Positions 8,242-17,331 of a DNA stretch of 64,000 bases are shown in pieces; position 1 is the first letter of the stretch; the number at the start of each line of letters is the position of its first letter. Source of the stretch: Paracoccaceae bacterium (GTDB taxonomy: Bacteria; Pseudomonadota; Alphaproteobacteria; Rhodobacterales; Rhodobacteraceae); the NCBI GenBank assembly GCA_024742835.1, contig JANSXS010000004.1, forward strand, positions 1-64,000. The letters run 5' to 3'. The position numbers were made by a program, and so were the translations under genes. The notes under the pieces were generated by a model. The model was not told the DNA's origin and ran no database searches. It saw only the letters and a program-made list of their open reading frames with translations.

Positions 8242-9426
8242 ATGAAATTCGCTCTGACGCTGTTGGCGTCGGTCCTGTTTTTTGTCGGCGCAAGCCCTGC
8301 CTTCGCCATTGATGTGCGCGCGGCCGTTTTGCGGGTCGATTACCAAACGCTGTTGCCGCTTTCACGCTACGATGTACGGCCCGACGATCTGGGCTTTGCC
8401 GGCGCGGCGCTTGCCGATCAGGACAACAACACGACCGGGTCTTTCATGGGCCACAATTATGAAACCGTCCAAGTCAGCACCACACCGGATGACGCCGACG
8501 CGGCGCTTGATGCGATCCTCGCGGACGGCATTCGCCTGATCGTCGTTTTGGCGCGTGCCGAAGATCTTCTTCGGCTGACCGATCGCGCCGCCGAACAAGG
8601 CGCGCTGGTGTTCAACGCGCAGGCCCCGGACATGGCGCTGCGTGACACCGACTGCCGCGCAGGCTTGCTGCATACCAGCCTGTCCTACGGGATGAAAGCA
8701 GATGCGGTTGCGCAATTCGCAATCTGGAAAAAGTGGACAGACTGGCTTTTGGTGCATGGCTCCAACCCTGCCGATGTGGCCATGGCGGACGCGTTTCGCA
8801 ATGCTGCGAACAAGTTCGGTGCGCGGATCGTCGAAGAACGCGAATTCGAGGATACGGGGGGCAGCCGCCGCACCGATTCCGGTCATGTCATGGTGCAAAA
8901 ACAGCTTCCCGTCTTCATGCAGGGGGCCAAGGACCATGACGCGGTGATCGCGGCGGATGCCACAAATTACTTTGCAGGGTTCCTGCCGTACCACCTGTGG
9001 ACACCGAGGCCCGTGATGGGGTCCGGTGGTCTGGTTCCGGTCAATTTCCACGGCGCACACGAAGCCTATGGCGCGACCCAGTTCCAGACCCGGTTCGATG
9101 AGTTGACCCGGCGCTATGTCCGATCCGAGGATTTCAACGTCTGGCTTGCCTTGCGCGTGGTGGGCGAAGCGGTGACGCGGGCAAATACCGCCGATCCCAT
9201 GGGCGTGCTTGATTATGCCATGTCTGACGCTTTCGAACTGGCCGCATTCAAGGGGCAGAAGGTCACCTTCCGGAATTGGAATGGCCAGATCCGTCAGCCG
9301 GTTCTGCTTTACGACGGGATGCTTACGGTCAGCGTCAGCCCGCAGGAAGGCTTTCTGCACCAGACATCCCCGCTCGATACGATGGGGCTCGATCGCCCTG
9401 AATCCAACTGCACCGCCTTCAACTGA
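8242..9426 (+). CDS. PedA1/LutA-like ABC substrate-binding protein
   Basis: A 394-residue periplasmic binding protein of the type assigned to PQQ-dependent alcohol dehydrogenase systems. The signal peptide is MKFALTLL...AFA, cleaved near residue 22. The start at 8242 is chosen over an in-frame ATG at 8191 because GGGAGG precedes it and a clean signal peptide results. In Pseudomonas putida PedA1A2BC, and in the Lut system of Methylorubrum, the related ABC systems take part in lanthanide uptake, so the same role is inferred here. It heads a long operon running to 14995. Confidence 0.85.
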   Translation: MKFALTLLASVLFFVGASPAFAIDVRAAVLRVDYQTLLPLSRYDVRPDDLGFAGAALADQDNNTTGSFMGHNYETVQVSTTPDDADAALDAILADGIRLIVVLARAEDLLRLTDRAAEQGALVFNAQAPDMALRDTDCRAGLLHTSLSYGMKADAVAQFAIWKKWTDWLLVHGSNPADVAMADAFRNAANKFGARIVEEREFEDTGGSRRTDSGHVMVQKQLPVFMQGAKDHDAVIAADATNYFAGFLPYHLWTPRPVMGSGGLVPVNFHGAHEAYGATQFQTRFDELTRRYVRSEDFNVWLALRVVGEAVTRANTADPMGVLDYAMSDAFELAAFKGQKVTFRNWNGQIRQPVLLYDGMLTVSVSPQEGFLHQTSPLDTMGLDRPESNCTAFN

Positions 9427-9435
9427 GGAGCCAAC

Positions 9436-10407
9436 ATGAGACCATTTGTTCTCGCCACCGCCCTTGTCGCGTTTGCGTCACCGGTCTTTGCCGGGAAAGC
9501 ATTCGTGTCGAACGAGCGCGGCAATACCATTACGGTCGTGAATACCGAAACATGGGAGGTCGAAACCGAATTCTTCGGCGGCAACCGACCGCGCGGCATC
9601 ACCGTCAGCCCCGATGGCACCAAGCTTTATGTTTGTGCCTCGGATGACAATATCGTGCGTGTTTTCGATACCACGACCTACGAAGAGCTGCCGAGCCTGC
9701 CGTCCGGGCCGGACCCGGAGCTGTTCATCATCGAGCCCTCTGGCGAACGGCTTTATATCGCCAACGAGGACGACAATCTCGTCACCGTGACGAATACCAA
9801 CACCCGTCAGGTTCTGGCCGAGGTGCCGGTGGGTGTGGAACCCGAGGGCATGGGCATGAGCCCGGATGCGAAATGGGTGGTCAACACGTCCGAGACCACC
9901 AACATGGCGCATTTCATCTCGACCGAGGATTACTCGATCAAGCACAACGTGCTGGTCGATCAGCGCCCGCGCTATGCGCAATATACGGCGGATGGTACCC
10001 GGCTTTATGTCTCGTCCGAGATCGGTGGCACCGTGACGGTCATGGATATCGCCGAGGATGGCGCGCCGACCGTGGTGGGCAAGCTGACCTTCGAGGTGCC
10101 CGGCGTTCTGCCCGAGTGGCTTCAGCCCGTCGGCGTGAAGGTGACCAGCGATGGAAGCCGCGTCTTCGTCGCGCTTGGCCCCGCGAACCGTGTTGCGGTC
10201 GTGGATGGCGAAACGCTCGAAGTGCTGGATTACATCCTTGTCGGCCAGCGCGTCTGGCAGCTCGATTTCACGGCAGATGAAAAATACCTGATTTCGACGA
10301 ATGGCAATTCCAACGACATCACGGTGATCGACGTCGAAAAGGAAGAAGCCATCAAATCCGTCCAGGTGGGGCAACAGCCCTGGGGCGTTGTGACGATCAA
10401 GGACTGA
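9436..10407 (+). CDS. PedA2-like PQQ-associated beta-propeller
   Basis: A 323-residue secreted YVTN propeller (signal 1-19, VFA|GK) with repeated blades such as ITVVNTET, NRPRGITVSPDG and ITVIDVEKEE. This corresponds to the propeller always found between the binding protein and the ATPase in PQQ-associated ABC operons. It is a paralogue of the propeller at 6138-7100. It lies 9 bases downstream of the binding-protein gene, and RBS GAGGAG overlaps the previous stop. Confidence 0.85.
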   Translation: MRPFVLATALVAFASPVFAGKAFVSNERGNTITVVNTETWEVETEFFGGNRPRGITVSPDGTKLYVCASDDNIVRVFDTTTYEELPSLPSGPDPELFIIEPSGERLYIANEDDNLVTVTNTNTRQVLAEVPVGVEPEGMGMSPDAKWVVNTSETTNMAHFISTEDYSIKHNVLVDQRPRYAQYTADGTRLYVSSEIGGTVTVMDIAEDGAPTVVGKLTFEVPGVLPEWLQPVGVKVTSDGSRVFVALGPANRVAVVDGETLEVLDYILVGQRVWQLDFTADEKYLISTNGNSNDITVIDVEKEEAIKSVQVGQQPWGVVTIKD

Positions 10408-10421
10408 AAGGAACAAGACCG

Positions 10422-10862
10422 ATGAAAAAATTTCTTGCTGCCGTGTTTTCCGCCGCTGTGCTCTCTGGCCCCGCAATGGCTGCGCCGCTCTGTGACAATC
10501 TTGGCTTCGCCGGCCTTCTGGCCGCGTGCAACCGGGGTGAGACGATCGAGCTAACGCTTGCCTCCGGTGTTCCTCTTGGCGAGGATCAGGTGCTGCAATC
10601 GGGGGCGTATTACAAGCTTCAGATCACGGCAGACGGCTCTGCCGAACTGGCCATTACCGGGTCTGATTTCTTCCGCGCGATCTGGATGAACGAGATCGTC
10701 ATCAACCAGATCGAGATCCGCCCGATGGCCATCGACAGCCTTGAGTTCGACAAGGCGGGTGTCGCCGAGCTGTCCTTCATCGCGATCAAGCCGGGCAGCC
10801 ACACGCTGCGCATTCCAGGTTCAACGGGTGACGCACAAAGCGTGACCTTCTCCATCCAGTAA
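10422..10862 (+). CDS. exported protein of unknown function
   Basis: A 146-residue product with a clear signal peptide (1-21, AMA|AP). The mature protein has two cysteines near its start (CDNLGF and LAACN) that could form a disulphide, then a probable beta-sandwich with alternating hydrophobic residues (QIEIRP, LSFIAIKPGSHTL). This resembles small cupredoxin-like exported domains, but no copper ligands are evident. The position inside the Ped/Lut-like operon suggests a periplasmic accessory role. Not recognised further. Confidence 0.65.
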   Translation: MKKFLAAVFSAAVLSGPAMAAPLCDNLGFAGLLAACNRGETIELTLASGVPLGEDQVLQSGAYYKLQITADGSAELAITGSDFFRAIWMNEIVINQIEIRPMAIDSLEFDKAGVAELSFIAIKPGSHTLRIPGSTGDAQSVTFSIQ

Positions 10863-10877
10863 AGAGGATAATAGACC

Positions 10878-11132
10878 ATGAAACACGTATTTGCCTTTAT
10901 TGCCGCGGCCACATTGGCCGCACCGGCCTTTGCCGGCGCCCACGGGATCGACGAAGAGACCACGCAGAAGATCATGGCCATGCTGACAGAAATGGAATGT
11001 CAGATGGACCCGGCGGATATCGAGGTCGAGGATGATGGCTATGACCTTGACGACGTCATCTGCAAGGGTGGCAACCAGTTCGACATAAAACTGGACAAGG
11101 ACCTGAACGAGGTCGGCCGCCGCGCCGAGTAA
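10878..11132 (+). CDS. small acidic PepSY-domain protein (LanPepSY-like candidate)
   Basis: An 84-residue secreted protein (signal 1-19, AFA|GA) whose mature part fits a single PepSY domain ending in FDIKLDKDLNEV. It contains a dense acidic run, EVEDDGYDLDD, and about a third of its C-terminal half is Asp/Glu. LanPepSY of Methylobacillus flagellatus is a known lanthanide-binding PepSY protein. The family, acidic loops and location in a lanthanide-type operon suggest metal binding, which is an inference. Two cysteines may form a disulphide. Confidence 0.7.
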   Translation: MKHVFAFIAAATLAAPAFAGAHGIDEETTQKIMAMLTEMECQMDPADIEVEDDGYDLDDVICKGGNQFDIKLDKDLNEVGRRAE

Positions 11133-11153
11133 ACGCCCGAAAAGGAGAACCGC

Positions 11154-12119
11154 ATGCGCCTCCTGCGCAGTTTCATCGCCATCCTTCTGTGTCTCTCCCT
11201 GCCTGCGCAGTCAGAGGAGATGCCGATCCTGCGGCTTGCGGTTCTCCAGATCGGCACGGTCAACTGGGAGCTTGATACGATCATCCGGAATAATCTGGAT
11301 GAGAAGTACGGCTTCCAGCTTGACGTTCAGCCCTTTGCCGACAACGGTGCCACCCGGATCGCGGTGGCGGGCGATCAGGCCGATATGGCTGTCGCCGACT
11401 GGATCTGGGTCGCGCGGCAACGCGCGGCTGGCAAGGATTACGTTTTCATCCCCTATTCCAAGGCTGTGGGCGGCGTGGTTGTCCCCGATGACAGCCCGGC
11501 GCAGACGCTGGCCGATCTTGACGGTGGCAAACTGGGCATCGCGGGCGGGCCGCTGGACAAATCTTGGTTGATTCTGCGCGCCTATGCCGACCGCGAATAC
11601 GGGTTTGACCTAAAGGGCGGCACCGAACAGGTGTATGGTGCCCCGCCGCTTATTTTCAAATCCGCCCTCGGCGACGGCTATGAGGGCGCGATCAACTACT
11701 GGCATTTCCTCGCCAAGATGAAGGCCGAGGGCATGAGGGAGCTGGTCAATGTGGAACAGGCCACAACAGCCCTCGGCCTTGACCCCGACACGCCGCTTTT
11801 GGGATATTTTGGCAAGGGTGCCTTTTTCGACGAAAACCCGGCCCTTGCGCAGGCATTCTATGCCGCGACGCGGGACGCCAAGGATATCCTGCTGACATCC
11901 GATGCCGCGTGGGAGGACTTGCGCCCGGCCATGCGCGCCGAAAGCGAGGCGGAATTCCAGACTCTGCGCGCGGATTGGCGCGCCGGTGTGCCCGCGCGCG
12001 GCCCGGTCAAGGCGCAGGACGCCGCCGCAATGCTGTCCTTGCTGGCCGAACTTGGCGGTGCGGACCTGGTGGGGAAGGCGACGGACCTGCCAGCGGGCCT
12101 GTTCGCCCGGGTTGAATGA
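11154..12119 (+). CDS. NMT1/TauA-type ABC substrate-binding protein
   Basis: A 321-residue periplasmic binding protein of the nitrate/sulfonate/taurine (NMT1) superfamily: signal peptide 1-20, then LAVLQIGTVNWELDTII and a typical SBP fold with AVAGDQADMAVADWIW. It is the first of three genes encoding a full importer (with 12135 and 12881). The ligand cannot be read from sequence. Nested inside the Ped/Lut-like operon, it may take up a metal-chelating small molecule or a cofactor, which is inference only. Confidence 0.8.
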   Translation: MRLLRSFIAILLCLSLPAQSEEMPILRLAVLQIGTVNWELDTIIRNNLDEKYGFQLDVQPFADNGATRIAVAGDQADMAVADWIWVARQRAAGKDYVFIPYSKAVGGVVVPDDSPAQTLADLDGGKLGIAGGPLDKSWLILRAYADREYGFDLKGGTEQVYGAPPLIFKSALGDGYEGAINYWHFLAKMKAEGMRELVNVEQATTALGLDPDTPLLGYFGKGAFFDENPALAQAFYAATRDAKDILLTSDAAWEDLRPAMRAESEAEFQTLRADWRAGVPARGPVKAQDAAAMLSLLAELGGADLVGKATDLPAGLFARVE

Positions 12120-12134
12120 ACCATTCCCGTCCTG

Positions 12135-12884
12135 ATGCCCGATAACCGCGCTACACCGTTCCTGTCGATATTGGGGCTGTTGACACTCTGGGTTGTCGCG
12201 GCGCTGTTGACAGATGATCCCCAGACCCTGCCAACCCCGTGGCAGCTTATCCCGCTTTTCCAGCGGGAACTGGCCTCTGGCGAACTGGTCCATCATCTGG
12301 GTGCGACCCTGATCCGGGTGATGTGGGCCTTCACGCTGGCGATGGGGTTCGGCGTGGCACTCGGGATCGTCATGGGACGTTCCGAGCGGGTCAATCGTTG
12401 GCTCGACCCGTGGCTGGTGATCTTTCTCAACTTGCCCGCGCTGGTGCTGATCGTACTGTGTTATCTGTGGATCGGTCTGACGGAAATCGCGGCGATCCTT
12501 GCCGTGACCTTCAACAAGATCCCGAACGTGGCCACGGTCGTGCGCGAGGGTGCGCGCGCGCTTAGCCCGGATCTTGATGCCATGGCCAAGGTTTACCGTA
12601 TGTCATGGCTGGCCCGGTTGCGGCATGTGGTTCTGCCGCAATTGGCGCCCTACATCGCCGCCGCCGCGCGGGGCGGCGTCGCGGTGATCTGGAAAATCGT
12701 GCTGGTGGTGGAATTCCTTGGACGGTCCTCGGGCATCGGGTTTCAGATCCACCTTTATTTCCAGCTTTTCGATGTGGCGATGGTGCTGGTCTATGCGCTG
12801 TCCTTCATATTCGTGATGCTGTTGGTCGAATGGGCCATCCTGCAACCGTGGGAACGGCGTGTCAGACGCTGGCGCAGCGCATGA
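12135..12884 (+). CDS. TauC/SsuC-type ABC transporter permease
   Basis: A 249-residue inner-membrane permease with about six hydrophobic segments and the EAA-like loop VREGARALSPDLDAMAKVYRM near residue 135, characteristic of nitrate/sulfonate/taurine importers. Fifteen bases separate it from the binding-protein gene and its stop overlaps the ATPase start (ATGA). It forms the membrane channel of the importer encoded with 11154 and 12881. Confidence 0.87.
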   Translation: MPDNRATPFLSILGLLTLWVVAALLTDDPQTLPTPWQLIPLFQRELASGELVHHLGATLIRVMWAFTLAMGFGVALGIVMGRSERVNRWLDPWLVIFLNLPALVLIVLCYLWIGLTEIAAILAVTFNKIPNVATVVREGARALSPDLDAMAKVYRMSWLARLRHVVLPQLAPYIAAAARGGVAVIWKIVLVVEFLGRSSGIGFQIHLYFQLFDVAMVLVYALSFIFVMLLVEWAILQPWERRVRRWRSA

Positions 12885-13480
12885 TCAAGGTAGCGATCCT
12901 GTCGAAAAGCTATGGCGACACGCAGGTTCTGGGCCGTGTGGAATTCGCCGTGCAAGCGGGAGAAACCGTGGCGCTTGTCGGCCCGTCGGGCATTGGCAAA
13001 TCCACCATTCTGCGGATCGTCGCGGGCATAGACGGCGCATTCGAAGGGCAGGTCGAGCGCCCCGACGCGGCGGCGATCGTGTTTCAGGAACCCACGTTGC
13101 TCCCGTGGCGATCGGCGCTGGACAACCTGCTTTTGACCTGTCCGGGCCTAAAGCCTGACGCGGCCCTGCACGCGCTTGACCGTGTAGGTCTTGCGGGCAA
13201 GGACAAGGAATTTCCCGGTCAACTGTCGCTGGGTCAGCAACGCCGCCTGTCGCTGGCGCGCGCCTTTGCCGGGCGGCCCGGTATGCTGATCCTTGACGAG
13301 CCTTTCGTGTCGCTTGATCCGCACATGGCCGATACGATGATGACCCTGACCGAAGACCTGATTGCAGAGGCGCGGCCCGCGACCTTGCTGGTGACCCATG
13401 CCGAGGCCGAGGCCAATCGCCTTGCCGACCGGGTGCTGAGGCTGCAAGGTGACCCGGCGACCCTGAAAGCGGAGAGTTAG
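12881..13480 (+). CDS. TauB/SsuB-type ABC transporter ATP-binding protein
   Basis: A 199-residue ATPase with Walker A GPSGIGKST, Q-loop FQEPTLLPW, signature LSLGQQRRLSLARA and Walker B MLILDEPF. The signature has SLGQQ instead of SGGQ, as in some family members. It is slightly short for the family, lacking a C-terminal extension. The start is ATG at 12881, overlapping the permease stop by four bases; a longer frame exists upstream but only inside the permease gene. It energises the nested importer. Confidence 0.87.
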   Translation: MIKVAILSKSYGDTQVLGRVEFAVQAGETVALVGPSGIGKSTILRIVAGIDGAFEGQVERPDAAAIVFQEPTLLPWRSALDNLLLTCPGLKPDAALHALDRVGLAGKDKEFPGQLSLGQQRRLSLARAFAGRPGMLILDEPFVSLDPHMADTMMTLTEDLIAEARPATLLVTHAEAEANRLADRVLRLQGDPATLKAES

Positions 13481-13484
13481 CCCC

Positions 13485-14204
13485 ATGTCCGACGGCTTGA
13501 CCGTGCGCGAACTGAGCTTCAATTACGGCCCCAAGCAGGCGCTGAAGGATGTGTCCTTCAGCCTGCCACGCGGGCAATTCTGCGCGTTGCTTGGTCCGAA
13601 TGGCGCAGGCAAATCGACGCTGGTGTCATTGCTCACCCGTCTGCTTGTGTCGCCCAAGGGCGAGATCGAGATCGCGGGGCACGATCTGCGCCGCGCCCCG
13701 CGCAAGGCGATGGCGGATCTGGGCGTGGTGTTCCAGCAACCCACGCTCGATCTGGAACTGAGCGTGAGGCAGAACATGGCCTATTTCGCCGCGCTGCACG
13801 GTATGCCGCTCAAGGGTCAGCGAGAGAAGATCGACGCGGCGCTTGACCGGCTCAACATGCTGGAACGGTCCGAGGAGAAGGTGCGCGCGCTCAATGGCGG
13901 GCACCGGCGGCGGATGGAACTGGCGCGGGCGCTTTTGCACGAACCCAAGGTGCTGTTGCTGGACGAGCCGACCGTGGGCCTCGATGCGGCTGCGCGGCAT
14001 TCCATCGTGGAGCATGTTCACGATCTGGCCGAGGGCGATCTTTGCGTGATCTGGACAACACACCTGACCGACGAGGTGCGCGACACCGATCATCTTCTGG
14101 TGCTGCATCAGGGGCGTCTGCTTGCAAATGGCACCACCCGCGACGTGCGGGGCAATCAGCCGCTGCCGGACTGGTTCCTGTCACAAACCGAGGTGACGGC
14201 ATGA
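13485..14204 (+). CDS. PedB/LutE-like ABC ATP-binding protein, PQQ-linked
   Basis: A 239-residue ATPase of the subfamily associated with PQQ-dependent alcohol dehydrogenases: Walker A GPNGAGKST, Q-loop VFQQPTLD, an atypical signature LNGGHRRRMELARA and Walker B VLLLDEPT. It pairs with the permease at 14201, whose ATG overlaps its stop. Its overall type (ABC-2 family) is normally an exporter, although the Ped and Lut systems are linked experimentally to lanthanide uptake, so the transport direction is open. Confidence 0.88.
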   Translation: MSDGLTVRELSFNYGPKQALKDVSFSLPRGQFCALLGPNGAGKSTLVSLLTRLLVSPKGEIEIAGHDLRRAPRKAMADLGVVFQQPTLDLELSVRQNMAYFAALHGMPLKGQREKIDAALDRLNMLERSEEKVRALNGGHRRRMELARALLHEPKVLLLDEPTVGLDAAARHSIVEHVHDLAEGDLCVIWTTHLTDEVRDTDHLLVLHQGRLLANGTTRDVRGNQPLPDWFLSQTEVTA

Positions 14205-14995
14205 GCGGCTGGTTTCTGGTTATGCGCGCCATCGTCGGGCGCGAATTTCTGCGTTTCGTACATCAGCGGGAACGCTTCATCGCGGCACTGGTGCGCCCGC
14301 TCGTGTGGCTGATCATCTTCGCCGCGGGGTTCCGCGCGGCACTTGGCCTGTCGATCATCCCGCCCTACCAGACATATATAACCTACCAGACTTATATCGT
14401 GCCGGGCCTGTGTGGCATGGTGCTTTTGTTCAACGGGATGCAAAGCTCCCTGAGCCTTGTCTACGACCGCGAGATGGGGTCGATGCGGCTTTTGCTGACA
14501 AGCCCGTTCCCGCGCGGGTGGCTGTTGTTTTGCCGACTGTTGGGATCGACGACGATATCGGTTGTACAAGTGTACACGTTTCTGGGCATCGCCGCGCTCG
14601 TTGGGATCACGATGCCGGCCATGGGATATATCACCGTGCTGCCGGCGCTGTTCCTGGCCGGGTTCATGCTGGGCGCATTGGGGCTTGTGCTGTCGAGTTT
14701 CATCAAGCAGCTTGAAAACTTTGCCGGGGTCATGAATTTCGTCATCTTCCCGATGTTCTTCATGTCGTCGGCTCTTTATCCCTTGTGGAAAATGGCTGAA
14801 AGTTCGGAGCTGTTGCGCGATATCTGCGCGCTCAACCCGTTTACCTACGCGGTCGAACTGATCCGGTTTTCGCTTTATCTTCAGGTGAACCTTGCAGCGA
14901 TCGGCTGGGTGACGCTTTGCACGCTGGTGCTTGGCTGGCTGGCGATCTGGGCCTACGATCCGTCGCGCGGATTGATGAAGCGCAAGGGTGGGTGA
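14201..14995 (+). CDS. PedC/LutF-like ABC-2 type permease
   Basis: A 264-residue membrane protein with about six transmembrane segments and an ABC-2 fold (motifs LVYDREMGSMRLLLTSP and a MFFMSSALYPLW segment). It matches the alcohol-system permease PedC. The start is ATG at 14201 in a four-base overlap with the ATPase. It is the last gene of the Ped/Lut-like operon before the two-component genes 56 bases further on. Confidence 0.87.
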   Translation: MSGWFLVMRAIVGREFLRFVHQRERFIAALVRPLVWLIIFAAGFRAALGLSIIPPYQTYITYQTYIVPGLCGMVLLFNGMQSSLSLVYDREMGSMRLLLTSPFPRGWLLFCRLLGSTTISVVQVYTFLGIAALVGITMPAMGYITVLPALFLAGFMLGALGLVLSSFIKQLENFAGVMNFVIFPMFFMSSALYPLWKMAESSELLRDICALNPFTYAVELIRFSLYLQVNLAAIGWVTLCTLVLGWLAIWAYDPSRGLMKRKGG

Positions 14996-15051
14996 CTGCC
15001 TGAACCCGCCGTTCCGCGAAAGATACCTGCCAGCAGACATGCGAGGATGCG

Positions 15052-16638
15052 ATGCCGCGAAAACTTCTCGACTCTCTCAAGGCGCGGCTGGGGATTGGCG
15101 CGGCCCTGCTTGGGGTCGGGTCCATTCTGACAGCGGGCATTCTTTACATCGGCATGACAGAGGTCGCGAAAAGGCTGGATGCGGCGCTTGCGTCTGAACA
15201 GCGGATGGCGCGCTATTCCGTCTTGTCGACACAGACCTCGACCTTTCTGGTGATCGCTACCGAAACGATCCAGACCGGACAATCCCCCGAGATTCGCATG
15301 GACCGGATCACGCCTGCGGCCACCAAGATCAAGGAGACCTTCACTTTATTGCACGCCGACCTCAAGGATGCAGTCGAGCAGGCGCGCGAAATCGGCATTG
15401 ACGAACAATCGCGCCATGGCACCCAATCGCTGGGCCTCGCGCGGATGGAGGCGATGCTCAACAACACGATGCGCGGCTTGGCGGTGCCGGATGCGGAGCA
15501 GCCACGCCTGCGTGCCTATATCGATGGTTATGCCACCAGCGTCGATCCGCTGCTCAATGAGGCTGTCAATACAGAGGTCTTGTTTCGCAACAACATCCTT
15601 GCCGGGATAGAGGATCTGCGCCGGTCCCTGTCGCTGACGGCCATCGTGATCGCTGGTCTGACTGTTTTGATGGTGTTGATCTTTTACGTGGTGTTGATCC
15701 GCCCGCAATTCCTGCGGCTAGACCGCCTCAGACAGGCGGCGCGTGAAATCGGGAACGAGAATTTCGCCGTGGCACTGCCAACGGGCCGTCAGGACGAGAT
15801 CGGGCAGCTTTACCAAGAGACCAACCGCATGGCCGCGGCGCTGTCGGAACGCCAGCGCGGGGTGCAGGCGGAATGGGCACGTTTGAACGACACGATCGAA
15901 CAACGCACCCAGGAACTGCGGGCCGCCAACGCCACACTGGAAGAGATTGACGAAAACCGCCGCAGGTTTTTTGCAGATATCAGCCACGAGTTGCGCACAC
16001 CCCTGACCGTCATCCTGATGGAGGCGCAATTGGGTCAGCAGGGCGCGGCGGATGGCGATGGTGCCTTTGCCACGATCGCGGCGCGGGCACAGCGGCTGAA
16101 TCGTAGGATTGACGATCTTTTGCGGGTGGCACGTTCCGATTCAGGCCAACTCAGTCTTGAACCTGCGCCCACCTCCCTTGCCGCCGTGGCCTGCGACGTG
16201 GTCGAGGAAATACAGGCGGAACTGGACAATGCCGGGATGCAGCTTGAGATGGGCGAGGTGCCGGATATCAAGATCCTTTGTGATGCTAACTGGCTGCGGC
16301 AGGTCGTTGTCGGACTGGTGCGCAATTCGGTGCGCCATGCGCGCGGGGGCGGCCGCTTAAGGCTTGCGCCCGACATCAGCGCCGATCATGCCGGGCTTGC
16401 CATAAGCGACAACGGGCCGGGAATCGCGCCTGAATATCACGCAAGGATCTTTGACCGTTTCAGTCAGGGGGGGCAGCCGAATGCACAGGGATTCGGCCTT
16501 GGTCTGGCGCTTGCCAAATGGGTGACCGAGGCGCAGGATGGCGAAACAGAGCTGATCAGCCCGGTCCCTGAACAAGAGTCGCTTGGCGCGGAACCCGGTA
16601 CCAAAATAGTGGTTCGCATGCCGCGTGTGGCGGACTAG
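15052..16638 (+). CDS. membrane sensor histidine kinase
   Basis: 528 residues: transmembrane helix about 13-35, a helical periplasmic sensor of about 155 residues, second helix about 193-216, HAMP region, coiled coil around 270-300, the H-box ISHELRTPLT with His312 as phosphorylation site, and a HATPase domain (NSVRHA, DNGPGIAP, GFGLGLALAK). It is followed by its response regulator 9 bases later. Its location between the Ped/Lut-like and pqq genes suggests control of methanol, lanthanide or PQQ genes. The stimulus is unknown. Confidence 0.9.
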   Translation: MPRKLLDSLKARLGIGAALLGVGSILTAGILYIGMTEVAKRLDAALASEQRMARYSVLSTQTSTFLVIATETIQTGQSPEIRMDRITPAATKIKETFTLLHADLKDAVEQAREIGIDEQSRHGTQSLGLARMEAMLNNTMRGLAVPDAEQPRLRAYIDGYATSVDPLLNEAVNTEVLFRNNILAGIEDLRRSLSLTAIVIAGLTVLMVLIFYVVLIRPQFLRLDRLRQAAREIGNENFAVALPTGRQDEIGQLYQETNRMAAALSERQRGVQAEWARLNDTIEQRTQELRAANATLEEIDENRRRFFADISHELRTPLTVILMEAQLGQQGAADGDGAFATIAARAQRLNRRIDDLLRVARSDSGQLSLEPAPTSLAAVACDVVEEIQAELDNAGMQLEMGEVPDIKILCDANWLRQVVVGLVRNSVRHARGGGRLRLAPDISADHAGLAISDNGPGIAPEYHARIFDRFSQGGQPNAQGFGLGLALAKWVTEAQDGETELISPVPEQESLGAEPGTKIVVRMPRVAD

Positions 16639-16647
16639 GTATATCCT

Positions 16648-17331
16648 ATGAAAACCCGACTTTTGATTGTTGACGATGATCCGGAAATCACCTCGGCGCT
16701 TGCCCGTGGTCTGGCGCTGCATGGCTATGAGGCTCAGACCGAAAATCGTGCCGACCGCGCCTTGCTGCGTTTGCAGAAAGACAGCTTTTCCGGCGCGGTG
16801 ATCGATGTGATGCTTGGTGCCGATAGCGGGCTTGATCTGGTGCGAAGCGCGCGGTCGCAGGGGATCAACCTGCCGATCCTCATGCTGTCTGCCTTGTCGG
16901 ATGTAGAGCATCGCGCCGCCGGGCTTGAGGCCGGCGCGGATGATTACGTGGTCAAGCCGTTCTCGTTTGACGAACTGGTCGCGCGGCTCAGGGTGCAAGA
17001 GCGACGCGCCGGACAGCAGCGCCCGATGCCTGCGATGCTTGACCAAGGCACACGCATCCTGAGTTGCGAGACGGGTCAGGTTGCCCTGACAGAGCGTGAA
17101 TTTTCGCTCTTGGATCTGCTTTTGCGCGATCCGGGCACGCCTTTGTCCCGCGGAGACATCTTTGATTGCCTGTGGGCAGCCGAGGGTTCGGGCAACGAAA
17201 ACGTGGTCGATGTCTATATTGGCTACCTGCGGAAAAAGTTGAGTGAGCGGGATTTTGGATTTGAAATCAGGACGATACGTAACAAGGGCTTTTGTCTTGA
17301 CGGGGCGGTGCCTCGCCGGGATGCTACGTGA
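16648..17331 (+). CDS. OmpR-family response regulator
   Basis: 227 residues: receiver domain with acidic pocket VDDDPE near residue 8, phosphoacceptor Asp53 (VIDVMLG) and conserved Lys in VVKPFSF, then a winged-helix DNA-binding domain ending in IRTIRNKGFCLDG. Cognate partner of the kinase encoded immediately upstream. It is a candidate direct regulator of pqqA, 113 bases downstream, and of xoxF. Confidence 0.9.
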   Translation: MKTRLLIVDDDPEITSALARGLALHGYEAQTENRADRALLRLQKDSFSGAVIDVMLGADSGLDLVRSARSQGINLPILMLSALSDVEHRAAGLEAGADDYVVKPFSFDELVARLRVQERRAGQQRPMPAMLDQGTRILSCETGQVALTEREFSLLDLLLRDPGTPLSRGDIFDCLWAAEGSGNENVVDVYIGYLRKKLSERDFGFEIRTIRNKGFCLDGAVPRRDAT

